The notes below the pieces were generated by a model. That model was not told the DNA's origin and did no database searches. It saw only the letters and a program-made list of their open reading frames with translations. Below, in pieces: positions 15,379 through 23,290 of a stretch of 64,000 nucleotides of DNA. Origin of the DNA: Lentzea terrae (lineage in GTDB: Bacteria; Actinomycetota; Actinomycetes; Mycobacteriales; Pseudonocardiaceae); contig NZ_QFWW01000023.1 in the NCBI RefSeq assembly GCF_003265345.1, positions 124,001 through 188,000 on the forward strand. Direction: 5' to 3'. Both the position numbers and the translations under genes were made by a program. Position 1 is the first letter of the stretch; every line of letters starts with the position of its first letter.

Positions 15379-17976
15379 GTGCACGTCGGCATTCTCGGCC
15401 CTGTTGAGGCGCATTCCCCGGACGGCAAGGTCTCGGTGGGTGGGCCGCGGCCGCGCACCCTGCTGGCGGTGCTGGCGCTGCGGGTGGGCGACATCGTCCC
15501 GCTGGACCGGTTGATCGACGAGCTCTACGGCGCGGAGCCGCCGTCGGACGCCGCCAACGCGTTGCAGGGCCAGGTGTCGCGACTGCGCCGGGCGCTCGGG
15601 GACGCCTCGCTGATCGAGTTCCACCCGGCCGGTTACCGGTTGGCGCTGGCACCGGACCAGGTTGACGCCCACCGGTTCGCCTCGTTGGCCGCGGAGGGCC
15701 GGCAGGCGTTGGAACACGGTGATCCACAGACCGCGGAATCCCTGTTGTCCGAAGCACTTCAGCTGTGGCGCGGCCCGGCGCTGGCCGATGTCGACGCTCC
15801 GGACCACGCGACGCGGCTGGAACAGCAACGGTCAGCCGCCACGAGCGCGTTGATCGCCGCACGGATCCGGCTCGGCAAGGCCGACGTGCAGGAGATCTCG
15901 AACTTGGTGCAGCAACACCCGTTGGACGAGCGCCTGCGCGGCTACCTGATGCAGGCGTTGCACCAGCAGGGCCGCCAAGCCGAGGCGCTGCAGGCGTTCG
16001 AGGACGCACGGTCGTTGCTGGCCGACGAGCTCGGCACCGACCCGTCGCCGGAGCTGCGGGCCATTCACCTGCAGATCCTGCGCGGTCAGACCCATCGCGA
16101 GCTCCCCGCGCAGCTCACCAGTTTCATCGGCCGGCAAGAGGAACTGGACCGGATCGCCGCGTTGAACTCGCGGCTGATCACGCTGACCGGACCTGGCGGG
16201 GCCGGCAAGACGCGGCTCGCGTTGCAGAGCGCCGGTCCGGGGGCGATCTTCGTCGACCTGGCGCCGGTGAAGGACGTCCCGGCGGCCACGCTGCAGGCGT
16301 TGGGGCTCAAGGAAACCGTGCTTGCGCCGGAAGACCGGCTCACGCTGGCGCTGCGCGAGCGCGACACGTTGCTGATCCTCGACAACTGCGAGCACGTGAT
16401 CGTCCAAGCTGCCCAGCTGGCGCAGCACCTGCTCAGCACGTGTCCGTCGCTGCGCATCCTGGCCACCAGCCGCGAACCGCTGGGCATCACCGGCGAGACG
16501 TTGTGCCCGGTGCCGCCGTTGCAGCCCGAACAGAGCGTGGCGCTGTTCGTCGACCGCGCCCGCCTGGTCAACCCCGGATTCGTGCGGGACGAGCACACTC
16601 TTGACATCTGCCGCGAGCTGGACGGTCTGCCACTCGCCATCGAGCTCGCCGCGGCCCGCACGCGAACGTTGACGACCGCGGAGATCTCGTCGCGGTTGGG
16701 TGACCGCTTCCGCTTGCTCATCAAGGGAAACCGCGCTGCCGCACCGCGGCACCAGACGTTGCGCGCGGTCGTGGAGTGGAGCTGGGACCTGCTCGACGCG
16801 GACGAACGCGACCTGGCGGCGTCATTGGCCACGTTCAGCGGTGGTGCGACGGTGGAGGCCGTGGAACAGGTCTGCCGGCACGACATCGAGGTGCTGGCGG
16901 CGTTGGTGGACAAGTCCTTGGTGGAGGCTCTGGACGGGCGCTACCGGATGCTGGAGACCATCCGCGAGTTCTGCGCGCAGCACAAGCGCGTCGACGCCGA
17001 GCACGCCGCGTACTTCCTCGCCCTCGCCCGGCGCGCGGATCCCGAACTGCGGCAACGGAACCAGGTGCAGTGGTTCGCCCGCCTGGCCGCAGAGCACGCG
17101 AACCTTCTGCAGGCCGTCGAGTGGGCCACCGAGCACGACCCGGACCTGGCGCTGCAGCTGGTTTCCGCGCTGTCGTGGTACTGGTACGTGAAGGGCAGCC
17201 GCACGGAAGTTCACGGCGTGGCGCAGAAACTCCTCGCGCTGGTGCCGGAACAGTCCACAGAGGAGTACGCGATCCTGCTCGCCCTGGCCGCACCGGAACG
17301 CGTGCAGGACAAGCTGGCGGAGCTGCGCGGCCCGGTCAGGCAACCGTTCGTGCTCGTCGCGTGGGCCATGTACGCGGGCCCGCCGGAGCCCGACGCTCCC
17401 CGCACCGAGCTGCAGAACGAGGTCGAGCGCAGCGACGACCCGTGGATCCAGGGCCTCATGGGGTTCAGCAGTTCCTACACCGGCTGGGTGGCGAACGGCG
17501 ACCGGGCGGCGGCGATCGAGAACTGCCGCTCGGCGCTCCGGCAGTTCCAGGACCTGGGCGAACGCTGGGGCGCGGCACAGATCCTGGACCTGCTGGCCAA
17601 CCTCACCGAGGACCCGCACGAGGCCCTCGCACTGACCGACGAGGCGCTGCTGGCCGTGGGTGAGCTGGGTGCCAAGGAGGAGCTCGCCGAACTGCGGGGG
17701 CGGCGGGCGGACCGGTTGCTCGACCTCGATCCGGCCCAGGCCGAACGCGACTACCTGGAGGCGTTGGAGCTGGCGACGCAGGCCGGGCTGGCCGCGACTC
17801 GGGCGCTCGCGAACGCCGGCCTGGCCGAGATCGCCCGGCGCGCGGGAGATCCGGCCAGGGCCGAACGGCTGTTGCGAGAGGCGCAGCAGGAGCTGGGGTT
17901 CGGGTGGATGCACGCGGCGGCCAAGCAGCACGTGGAAGAGCGGCTCAGCGAACTGGTGCGTAGTCGGGAAGCTTGA
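15379..17976 (+). CDS. SARP/AfsR-type regulator (BTAD - NB-ARC - TPR)
   Basis: An 865-residue STAND regulator. Residues 1-90 form an OmpR-like winged helix (start MHVGILGPVEA, PRPRTLLAVLALR, LQGQVSRLRRALG). A BTAD follows to about residue 240. Then comes an NTPase with Walker A GPGGAGKTRL and Walker B-like LLILDNCEHV, and a TPR-like C-terminus. Such proteins activate secondary-metabolite or developmental genes. GTG 15379 opens the gene 5 bp after the AraC stop. No biosynthetic cluster adjoins it, so its target is unknown. The 3' end overlaps the convergent flavin monooxygenase by 32 bp. Confidence 0.9.
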   Translation: MHVGILGPVEAHSPDGKVSVGGPRPRTLLAVLALRVGDIVPLDRLIDELYGAEPPSDAANALQGQVSRLRRALGDASLIEFHPAGYRLALAPDQVDAHRFASLAAEGRQALEHGDPQTAESLLSEALQLWRGPALADVDAPDHATRLEQQRSAATSALIAARIRLGKADVQEISNLVQQHPLDERLRGYLMQALHQQGRQAEALQAFEDARSLLADELGTDPSPELRAIHLQILRGQTHRELPAQLTSFIGRQEELDRIAALNSRLITLTGPGGAGKTRLALQSAGPGAIFVDLAPVKDVPAATLQALGLKETVLAPEDRLTLALRERDTLLILDNCEHVIVQAAQLAQHLLSTCPSLRILATSREPLGITGETLCPVPPLQPEQSVALFVDRARLVNPGFVRDEHTLDICRELDGLPLAIELAAARTRTLTTAEISSRLGDRFRLLIKGNRAAAPRHQTLRAVVEWSWDLLDADERDLAASLATFSGGATVEAVEQVCRHDIEVLAALVDKSLVEALDGRYRMLETIREFCAQHKRVDAEHAAYFLALARRADPELRQRNQVQWFARLAAEHANLLQAVEWATEHDPDLALQLVSALSWYWYVKGSRTEVHGVAQKLLALVPEQSTEEYAILLALAAPERVQDKLAELRGPVRQPFVLVAWAMYAGPPEPDAPRTELQNEVERSDDPWIQGLMGFSSSYTGWVANGDRAAAIENCRSALRQFQDLGERWGAAQILDLLANLTEDPHEALALTDEALLAVGELGAKEELAELRGRRADRLLDLDPAQAERDYLEALELATQAGLAATRALANAGLAEIARRAGDPARAERLLREAQQELGFGWMHAAAKQHVEERLSELVRSREA

Positions 17977-18967
17977 TCGCGGTCGCGGCCCTCATGTCCG
18001 TCCGCGCGACCATCGGCAGCTTCGGCAGCAGCCCGAACAACCGGTCGCGCGCCCACATGCCCAGCCGGGTGGCGGGCGCGAGGAACGGCCCGGGATTGCC
18101 CTGACAGCCTCGCGCGTAGGGCCCGATCAAGGCTTCGTACCTGGCGAACGCGTCCCCTCCCGCCGCCATCTCGCCCGCCAGCACGTAGGACGACACGACC
18201 GCGAGCCCGGTGCCCATGCCTCCCAGCGTGCAGCCGAACCCGGCGTCACCGATCAACGTGACCCGGCCCGAGCTCACCGTCGGCATCCTGACCTGGCTGA
18301 TCGAACCGAAGTAGACGTCCGGCGAGATCACCTCGTACGGCATGAGCTCCGGCGGCACCGACGACTTGTACATGAGCCATCCGGGCGCGGTCAGCGCTCC
18401 TGGTGAGCAGATCAGGTTCCGGTCGTCGCCGTCCGCGTCCCAGATCGCGAAGTAGTAGCCCAGGAACTTCGGCCGGTACTCCGGGAAGACCAGCCGCCGC
18501 ACTTCGGACCGCATCCCGTCGGCGCCGATCACGAAGTCGAACCTGCGCGTGGGCCCGTGCGCGAACGTCACGTCGACCCCGGAGCCGTCGTCGTGCAGCG
18601 AGGTGATCCAGTCGCCGAACACGTACTCGGCGTCGTCCGCACTCGCCTCGTACAGCAACCTCGACAGGTCGCCGCGGCGGATCTCCACGTCCCCGCCGCT
18701 GAACGACGCGAGGAACCGCGACCGTTCGCGCCCGTCGGGGTCGCGGAACACCATGTCGCGCGGCGTGGTCTGCGCGGCCATGACAGCGTCGAGCACGCCC
18801 ATCTGGCGCAGCACGGACAGGTGCACCTCGCCGCGGAAGTCCACGGCCTGACCGCCGGAGCGCAACGACGGCGCGCGTTCCACGACCGTGGGCGAGCAGC
18901 CGAAGCGTGCCAACCAGTGGGCGAGCGCGGGCCCGGCAATGCCCGCTCCCGAGATCAATACGTCCAT
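17945..18967 (-). CDS. FAD-dependent monooxygenase, internally shortened
   Basis: A 340-residue class-A flavoprotein monooxygenase. GAGIAGPALA near the N-terminus binds FAD, VIGADGMRSEVR is the DG motif and VTLIGDAGFG the GD motif. Most relatives of this type have 370-400 residues; here the stretch between YYFAIWDADGDD and the SISQVRMP strand before GD is only about 50 residues, so 30-40 residues of the substrate-facing sheet seem missing. The start is ATG 18967. It is the last gene after the LPMO/DUF305 pair, 36 bp downstream. Activity is uncertain because of the deletion. Confidence 0.8.
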   Translation of the reverse strand: MDVLISGAGIAGPALAHWLARFGCSPTVVERAPSLRSGGQAVDFRGEVHLSVLRQMGVLDAVMAAQTTPRDMVFRDPDGRERSRFLASFSGGDVEIRRGDLSRLLYEASADDAEYVFGDWITSLHDDGSGVDVTFAHGPTRRFDFVIGADGMRSEVRRLVFPEYRPKFLGYYFAIWDADGDDRNLICSPGALTAPGWLMYKSSVPPELMPYEVISPDVYFGSISQVRMPTVSSGRVTLIGDAGFGCTLGGMGTGLAVVSSYVLAGEMAAGGDAFARYEALIGPYARGCQGNPGPFLAPATRLGMWARDRLFGLLPKLPMVARTDMRAATAIKLPDYAPVR

Positions 18968-19003
18968 GACCGGGAAGGGAACGCCAGGTCGCTGACCAAA
19001 CGC

Positions 19004-19606
19004 CTACGGTTCGCTGATGACCTTCAGCAGCTGCGAGACCTGACCCTGCCGGATGCTGATCACGCGCTCCGCGTAGGCCGTGGTCTCCGGGTTCATGCCG
19101 TCCTTCTTCTCCGCAAGGGCCATCTCCACGGCGGCCCCCTGGTGGCCGGCCATCAGGTTGAGGAAGGTGAGGTCGAACTCGGCCCCGCTCTTCTCCTTGG
19201 TCCCGTCGATGACCTCGTCGTCGAGCAACGGCTGACCGCCGTGCTTGGCGTGCAGGTCCGCGCCTCCGCCCTCGGGCTTGCCCCAGAGCTTCAACCACGA
19301 CTTCAGCATGGAGAGCTCCTCGCGTTGCGTCGTGTTGATCGCGCCCGCGAGGTCCTTCGCCTCCTGCTTGGTCGCCTTCACCAGCGCCACCTGCGAGAGG
19401 CTGATGCCGAGCTGCAGGTGGTCGACCATCATCTGCACGAACATCACGTCCGCGTCGTTGAACCGCGCGCTGGCAGCCGGAACGGGTGGTGCGGCGGAGT
19501 TGGCACCGTGACCGTGGGCTCCCTGGCCCTCCGGCACGATCGCCTCTCCGCCGCACCCCGCCAGCGCCAGGACCGCGGCCGCAATCGCGATCGCCAGGCG
19601 CCTCAT
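19004..19606 (-). CDS. DUF305 lipoprotein, co-transcribed with the LPMO
   Basis: A 200-residue exported protein. A lipobox LALAGC puts the lipidated Cys at residue 18, after which comes a His/Gly-rich spacer (GQGAHGHGAN). The body is the DUF305 ferritin-like four-helix fold, with MMVDHLQLGI and LMAGHQGAAVEMA where typical members have M-x-x-H-H motifs; the second His of each pair is replaced. DUF305 proteins have been connected with metal, especially copper, handling. It starts 4 bp after the LPMO gene, a copper enzyme, so a copper-supply role is a reasonable inference. Confidence 0.85.
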   Translation of the reverse strand: MRRLAIAIAAAVLALAGCGGEAIVPEGQGAHGHGANSAAPPVPAASARFNDADVMFVQMMVDHLQLGISLSQVALVKATKQEAKDLAGAINTTQREELSMLKSWLKLWGKPEGGGADLHAKHGGQPLLDDEVIDGTKEKSGAEFDLTFLNLMAGHQGAAVEMALAEKKDGMNPETTAYAERVISIRQGQVSQLLKVISEP

Positions 19607-19610
19607 CGGA

Positions 19611-20321
19611 TCAGAGCTTCTGCCACAACGAGGCCGCGTTCGGCGGTTCCCAGCCGGTCAGCGAGGTGTGGGCCTGCAGACACTTGTAGCCGGCCCCGCC
19701 GTAGGTCACCTGTGCGCCGACCGCGTAGGCCGTGTTCGCCGCCCAAGTGCCGCCGGCGGGAGGCTGCGTCGTCGGTGGGTTCGTGGTGGGCGGGGGCTGG
19801 GTGCCGCCGCCACCGATGTTGATGTCGATGCACGAGTAGAAGGCCATCGCGGTGTCCTCGATGTTCCAGATCGCGTAGAGCTTCTGGCGACCGGAGAACC
19901 CGCTCAGGTTGATCGTGTGCTGCACCGGGTCGACCGGGGCCAGCTTGTTCCCGTTCACGTAACCGACGCGTGTGCCGTTGATGTAGTACTCGTAGTCGCG
20001 CGTCCGGTGCCGAGCGGTGAACGTCCAGGTCATGGTCAGGCTGGTGCCGGTGCCGGTCACCTGCCAGCCCCTGTTGTCCTCGTTCAGCACGGCGAAGTCG
20101 CCGCGATCGCCGCTGCAGTTCATCTGGCCCTTGACGCCTTCAGCGCTCTGCGGTTCCCACTGTGGAGCGCCGCAGCCTTGCACGATCCCCCGCGCGCACT
20201 GCGCCGAACGACTCGGCGGCGACGACACGTAGCCGTGCGCGCTGGCCGTGCCGACCGGCGTGATGAACACGATTGCAGGGACCGCGGCCATGACCAGCGC
20301 CGCTTTTCGGGTGAGTTTCAT
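19611..20321 (-). CDS. lytic polysaccharide monooxygenase (AA10) with C-terminal CBM5/12-type module
   Basis: A 236-residue secreted enzyme. A signal peptide ends in TASA, and the mature protein begins with HGYVSSPPSR, so the N-terminal His of the copper-binding histidine brace is in place. The AA10 domain runs to about residue 175 and is followed by a Pro/Thr linker and a ~45-residue carbohydrate-binding module (WAANTAYAVGAQVTYGG, ending in SLWQKL). It oxidatively cleaves crystalline polysaccharide, most likely chitin, given the chitin-type CBM and the perfect DasR operator upstream. It is the first gene of the operon with the DUF305 lipoprotein. Confidence 0.93.
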   Translation of the reverse strand: MKLTRKAALVMAAVPAIVFITPVGTASAHGYVSSPPSRSAQCARGIVQGCGAPQWEPQSAEGVKGQMNCSGDRGDFAVLNEDNRGWQVTGTGTSLTMTWTFTARHRTRDYEYYINGTRVGYVNGNKLAPVDPVQHTINLSGFSGRQKLYAIWNIEDTAMAFYSCIDINIGGGGTQPPPTTNPPTTQPPAGGTWAANTAYAVGAQVTYGGAGYKCLQAHTSLTGWEPPNAASLWQKL

Positions 20322-20403
20322 CGTCCGAACTCCTTGGATCGTTCCCAGAGGCAGGGGGCGGGAACCGGGAGCGCCTAGATCGCTCGCCGATCCAGTTTCG
20401 GTG

Positions 20404-20415
20404 TGGTCTAGACCA
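20404..20415. promoter_or_regulatory. DasR-responsive element (dre)
   Basis: TGGTCTAGACCA is a perfect 12-bp palindrome and matches the core of the dre site bound by the GntR-family N-acetylglucosamine regulator DasR in Streptomyces. It lies 83 bp upstream of the LPMO start on the minus strand and 164 bp from the plus-strand gene at 20579. Control of the LPMO by amino-sugar status is inferred from this match. Confidence 0.85.
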
Positions 20416-20578
20416 TAAACCTGGGTTCGGAAAGTGGTCAAGCAATCACCGGCCGTGGGCCTGAAGTCGGTGGCTGTCAACAAGTCCACTGCTCTCGGTG
20501 GTCTTACCCGCGACCGTGCGGACCACTTGCCCCACTGGTACTGGGTGCAAAGCCGCCTCGGGCTGGGTAGTCCCAGGC

Positions 20579-21064
20579 ATGCGCGATTTCAGCCAGCCCG
20601 CCAGGGCGACCGGCCCCGGCGTCGTAGCCGACGGCCCCGCCGGAGCGGCAACGGTGCTCGTGATCGATCCAGCCGGCGAAGCCCTGCACGACGAGATCCC
20701 CGCGACCTGGCGCGCGCTGGCGGACCAGATGCGCATCGTGTGGCTCCGCGTCCCAGCCGCCCCGTCCTGGCAGTCCACTGTGGACAAAGTGCTGAGCATG
20801 CACCGCGACGACACCCGCACCGTCATCGACGTGGTGACCAGCGGCCCGATCGCAGCCGACGTGCTCGACCTGGTCCGCGGCCACTCCGACCTGGTGCGCT
20901 CGGTCCTCCTGGTCGACCCCGAATGCGACGTCGACCCTTCGGCGGCACGCGTCATCGTCCGCAGCCACGACGCCCCGGACGACCGAATCGAGGCCCCGCT
21001 CCCCCTGGGCCACCCCGACGTCGTGTCCGGCGTGGTCAAAGCGTTGAACGAGCGAACCGCTTAG
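20579..21064 (+). CDS. hypothetical protein, possible degenerate hydrolase-like fold
   Basis: A 161-residue protein I do not recognise. It begins MRDFSQPARATG and has alternating hydrophobic strands (ATVLVIDPAG, MRIVWLRVP, RTVIDVVTSGP, VRSVLLVDPE) separated by helices, as in Rossmann-like or alpha/beta-hydrolase folds, but no nucleophile elbow or nucleotide-binding loop is visible. No signal peptide. The ATG at 20579 is preferred to an upstream start because codons before it look non-coding. It precedes a DUF305 lipoprotein gene by 74 bp. Confidence 0.6.
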   Translation: MRDFSQPARATGPGVVADGPAGAATVLVIDPAGEALHDEIPATWRALADQMRIVWLRVPAAPSWQSTVDKVLSMHRDDTRTVIDVVTSGPIAADVLDLVRGHSDLVRSVLLVDPECDVDPSAARVIVRSHDAPDDRIEAPLPLGHPDVVSGVVKALNERTA

Positions 21065-21138
21065 GTTCCGGAAGTTTCACTGAACCGGACACAACGGCCA
21101 CCCGTATCCCCACACAGGGAACCGAGACGGGAGGCTTC

Positions 21139-21687
21139 ATGCGTGCGCGTCTGCTCATCATCGTGCTAGGCCTGCTAGCGCTGACGGGCTGCTCAACGTT
21201 CGGCGGCGGCAGCAACAGTTCAGGCGAACCGGCGGCGAACGAGGCGGATGCGACATTCTCGCTGAGGATGATCCCCCACCACCGGCAGACCATCGACGTG
21301 GCCAAGATCGCCGCAGAGCGCTCGAAGGACCAGTTCGTCGTCGACGTGGCCGACAAGATCGCCACCGTGGAAGCGGGCGAGATCGAGCAGATGGCCACCT
21401 ACCTCCGTTCCTGGAACATCCCGGTCCCAGGCGACGACGCCGCCGCGACCCACAAAATGGCGGGCATGATGACCGCCAAGGACGTCGAAAACCTGAAAGC
21501 CGCCCAAGGCAAGCAGTTCGACGACCTCTTCCTGGCCGCACTCTCCCGCCACCTCCGCAGCGGCGTGGACATGGCGAAGGACGCCCAGGCCCAAGGCGTG
21601 CACGTGGGCTCGAAGGCCCTGGCCGGAAAGATCATCGTCTCGCAGACCGAGGTCATCGACCAGATCGCCGCGAAGAAGAAGGCCTGA
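21139..21687 (+). CDS. DUF305 lipoprotein (second copy in the window)
   Basis: A 182-residue lipoprotein: lipobox LALTGC followed by a Gly/Ser spacer, then the DUF305 helical bundle with an intact MIPHHRQTIDVA motif in the first half and SRHLRSGVDMAKD in the second. It is shorter in the linker than the copy at 19004-19606 and keeps the HH pair that copy lacks. Predicted to be anchored outside the membrane, with possible metal binding. The start ATG 21139 follows GGGAGG. Confidence 0.85.
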   Translation: MRARLLIIVLGLLALTGCSTFGGGSNSSGEPAANEADATFSLRMIPHHRQTIDVAKIAAERSKDQFVVDVADKIATVEAGEIEQMATYLRSWNIPVPGDDAAATHKMAGMMTAKDVENLKAAQGKQFDDLFLAALSRHLRSGVDMAKDAQAQGVHVGSKALAGKIIVSQTEVIDQIAAKKKA

Positions 21688-21827
21688 CGCCCCAACAAGC
21701 TGAGCCCGCACCAAGCACACGCCCTCCGCGCCGCGCGGTGGGCGTGTCGGCGTACCGGGGAGGCGCGGGCAGCCCGCATGGTGAGCCATGGTGCGGTGAT
21801 GGCGTACCGGCGAGGTCGCGAACTGGT

Positions 21828-21900
21828 GTTGGCGCGGTGACCCGAAGCAAGCTCAGACGTTGGCGCGGTGACCCGCAGTCAGCTCAATTGTTGGCGGTAC
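21828..21900. repeat. 31-bp tandem repeat, two full copies plus a partial one
   Basis: Each unit begins GTTGGCGCGGTGACCCG and continues with an AGCTCA-containing tail: 21828-21858, 21859-21889, and a partial third copy starting at 21890 (GTTGGCGGTACC). The two full units differ at only a few positions. There are no spacers, so this is not a CRISPR array. Function unknown; a replication-slippage product or protein-binding array are both possible. Confidence 0.65.
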
Positions 21901-22117
21901 CAGTTGACGCCATTCCGGGAGCGAGCCACGAGGATTCCTTCTATATCTCGCGAAGCCGAAGGCAAGCAGCGATGGCGAAGCCGAGCCGATGTTCCTATGG
22001 CAACGCGGGCCGAAGGCGCCCCGTGTGGCGATGCGGAGCGAGCCGGACAGGGCTCTGCGTCATCGGGTAAGCGGTAATGACCGCAGCCCGACCACCCGAA
22101 CGCAACCACGCACGCCT

Positions 22118-22240
22118 GCGATTGGGGCTTGACTTGGGATCGAGGTGCTACCGTTTCGTGGATCGGACGGCTGCGAAGCATCCGTCCTTTTCCGCCCGAC
22201 GCAGCGCCTCGAAAGGGCCCCGAAGTCAAGCCCCAATCGC
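22118..22240. repeat. 123-bp element with 18-bp inverted arms, highly structured
   Basis: Perfect 18-bp arms lie at 22118-22135 (GCGATTGGGGCTTGACTT) and 22223-22240 (its reverse complement). Inside, TCGAGGTGCT pairs with AGCGCCTCGA (one G-U), and GGACGG pairs with CCGTCC around an 11-base loop, giving a nested long hairpin. No transposase is present. It looks like a dispersed non-coding repeat, a MITE-like element or a structured RNA. Confidence 0.6.
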
Positions 22241-22348
22241 GATCGTCGCGAAGCGGCGATGACGCAACCAAGCCCGTCCGGCGCAGCCAAAGCAAGCCCC
22301 CCAAAAACCGATCGGCACCCCAACCCACCCCAAAATAAGCTCCGCGCC

Positions 22349-23290
22349 ATGTACCCACAGCCGGAGCCCTACGCCCAAGGCATGCTCGATGTAGGCGACA
22401 ACCAGCAAATCCACTGGGAAGCAAGCGGCAACCCGTCCGGCAAACCGGCCGTGATCTTCCACGGCGGCCCAGGCTCAGGCTTCACCCCCCGCTGGCGCCG
22501 GTACTTCGACCCGGCCCACTGGAACCTGATCCTCTGGGACCAGCGCGGCTGCGGCAAGAGCACCCCGCCGGCCAGCGACCCGAACACCAGCATGGAGCAC
22601 AACACCACCCAGCACCTGATCGACGACGCCGAGAAACTCCGCGAACACCTCGGCATCGAAAAGTGGCTGCTGGAAGGCGGCTCCTGGGGCTCCACCCTGA
22701 TCCTCGCGTATGCCATCCAACACCCGACCAGGGTCAGTGAGATCGTCATCCCCGCCGTGACCACCGGCCGGCCAGCGGAAATCGAGTGGATCACCCGCGG
22801 CCTGGGCATGTTCTTCCCCGACTACTTCGAAGCCTTCGAGAACGGCGTCCCGGAAGAAGACCGCAAGGGCAACCTGGCCGAAGCCTACAACAAGCTCCTC
22901 AACTCATCGGACGCGAAAACGCGCGAAAAGGCCGCGTGGGACTGGAACAAGTGGGACCTCGCCACGATCACCGGCGGCGACAACGATTTCGCCGGCACCG
23001 AGTACGAGGATCCGCAAACCAGATACCAGATGGCACGAGTCGTCACCCACTACTGGGGCAACAACTGCTTCCTGGAACCCGACTACATCATGGACAACCT
23101 CGACAAGCTCAGGGGCATCCCTGGCGTGCTCATCCACGGCCGCAACGACTTCGGCGGCCCGCTGCACACCGCGTGGGAGATCGCCAAGCGGTGGCCCGAC
23201 GCCGAACTGGTCATCCTGAACGACGCGGGCCACCAGGCGAACACAAGCATGAGTCAGGCGATCATCGCTGCCGTCGAGAAGTTCCGTTAA
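22349..23290 (+). CDS. pip: prolyl aminopeptidase
   Basis: A 313-residue S33 peptidase that removes N-terminal proline. It has the HGGPGSG oxyanion-hole motif, DQRGCGKS, and the nucleophile elbow GGSWGS; the acid and His are expected in HGRNDFGGP and NDAGHQAN. It starts MYPQPEPYAQGMLDVG, as family members do. No signal peptide, so cytoplasmic. The stop codon overlaps the convergent tannase-family gene by 4 bp. Upstream is the repeat-rich gene-free region. Confidence 0.93.
   Translation: MYPQPEPYAQGMLDVGDNQQIHWEASGNPSGKPAVIFHGGPGSGFTPRWRRYFDPAHWNLILWDQRGCGKSTPPASDPNTSMEHNTTQHLIDDAEKLREHLGIEKWLLEGGSWGSTLILAYAIQHPTRVSEIVIPAVTTGRPAEIEWITRGLGMFFPDYFEAFENGVPEEDRKGNLAEAYNKLLNSSDAKTREKAAWDWNKWDLATITGGDNDFAGTEYEDPQTRYQMARVVTHYWGNNCFLEPDYIMDNLDKLRGIPGVLIHGRNDFGGPLHTAWEIAKRWPDAELVILNDAGHQANTSMSQAIIAAVEKFR

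Larger units (their letters stand above)
21688..22348. other. 661-bp gene-free region with repeats
   Basis: No frame here has a credible start or protein-like composition. It contains a 31-bp tandem repeat (21828-21900), short scattered copies of GCGAAGCCGA (around 21950-21990), and a 123-bp element with long inverted arms (22118-22240). It separates a DUF305 gene from a prolyl aminopeptidase gene on the same strand. Confidence 0.6.

Noticed and set aside
21828-21900. Possible CRISPR array
   Set aside because: The repeats are directly adjacent, only two full copies, with no spacers and no cas genes in the window.
22060-22424. Open minus-strand frames through the inverted-repeat element
   Set aside because: They run through the palindromic arms and have low-complexity, repeat-derived translations; no start signal or domain.
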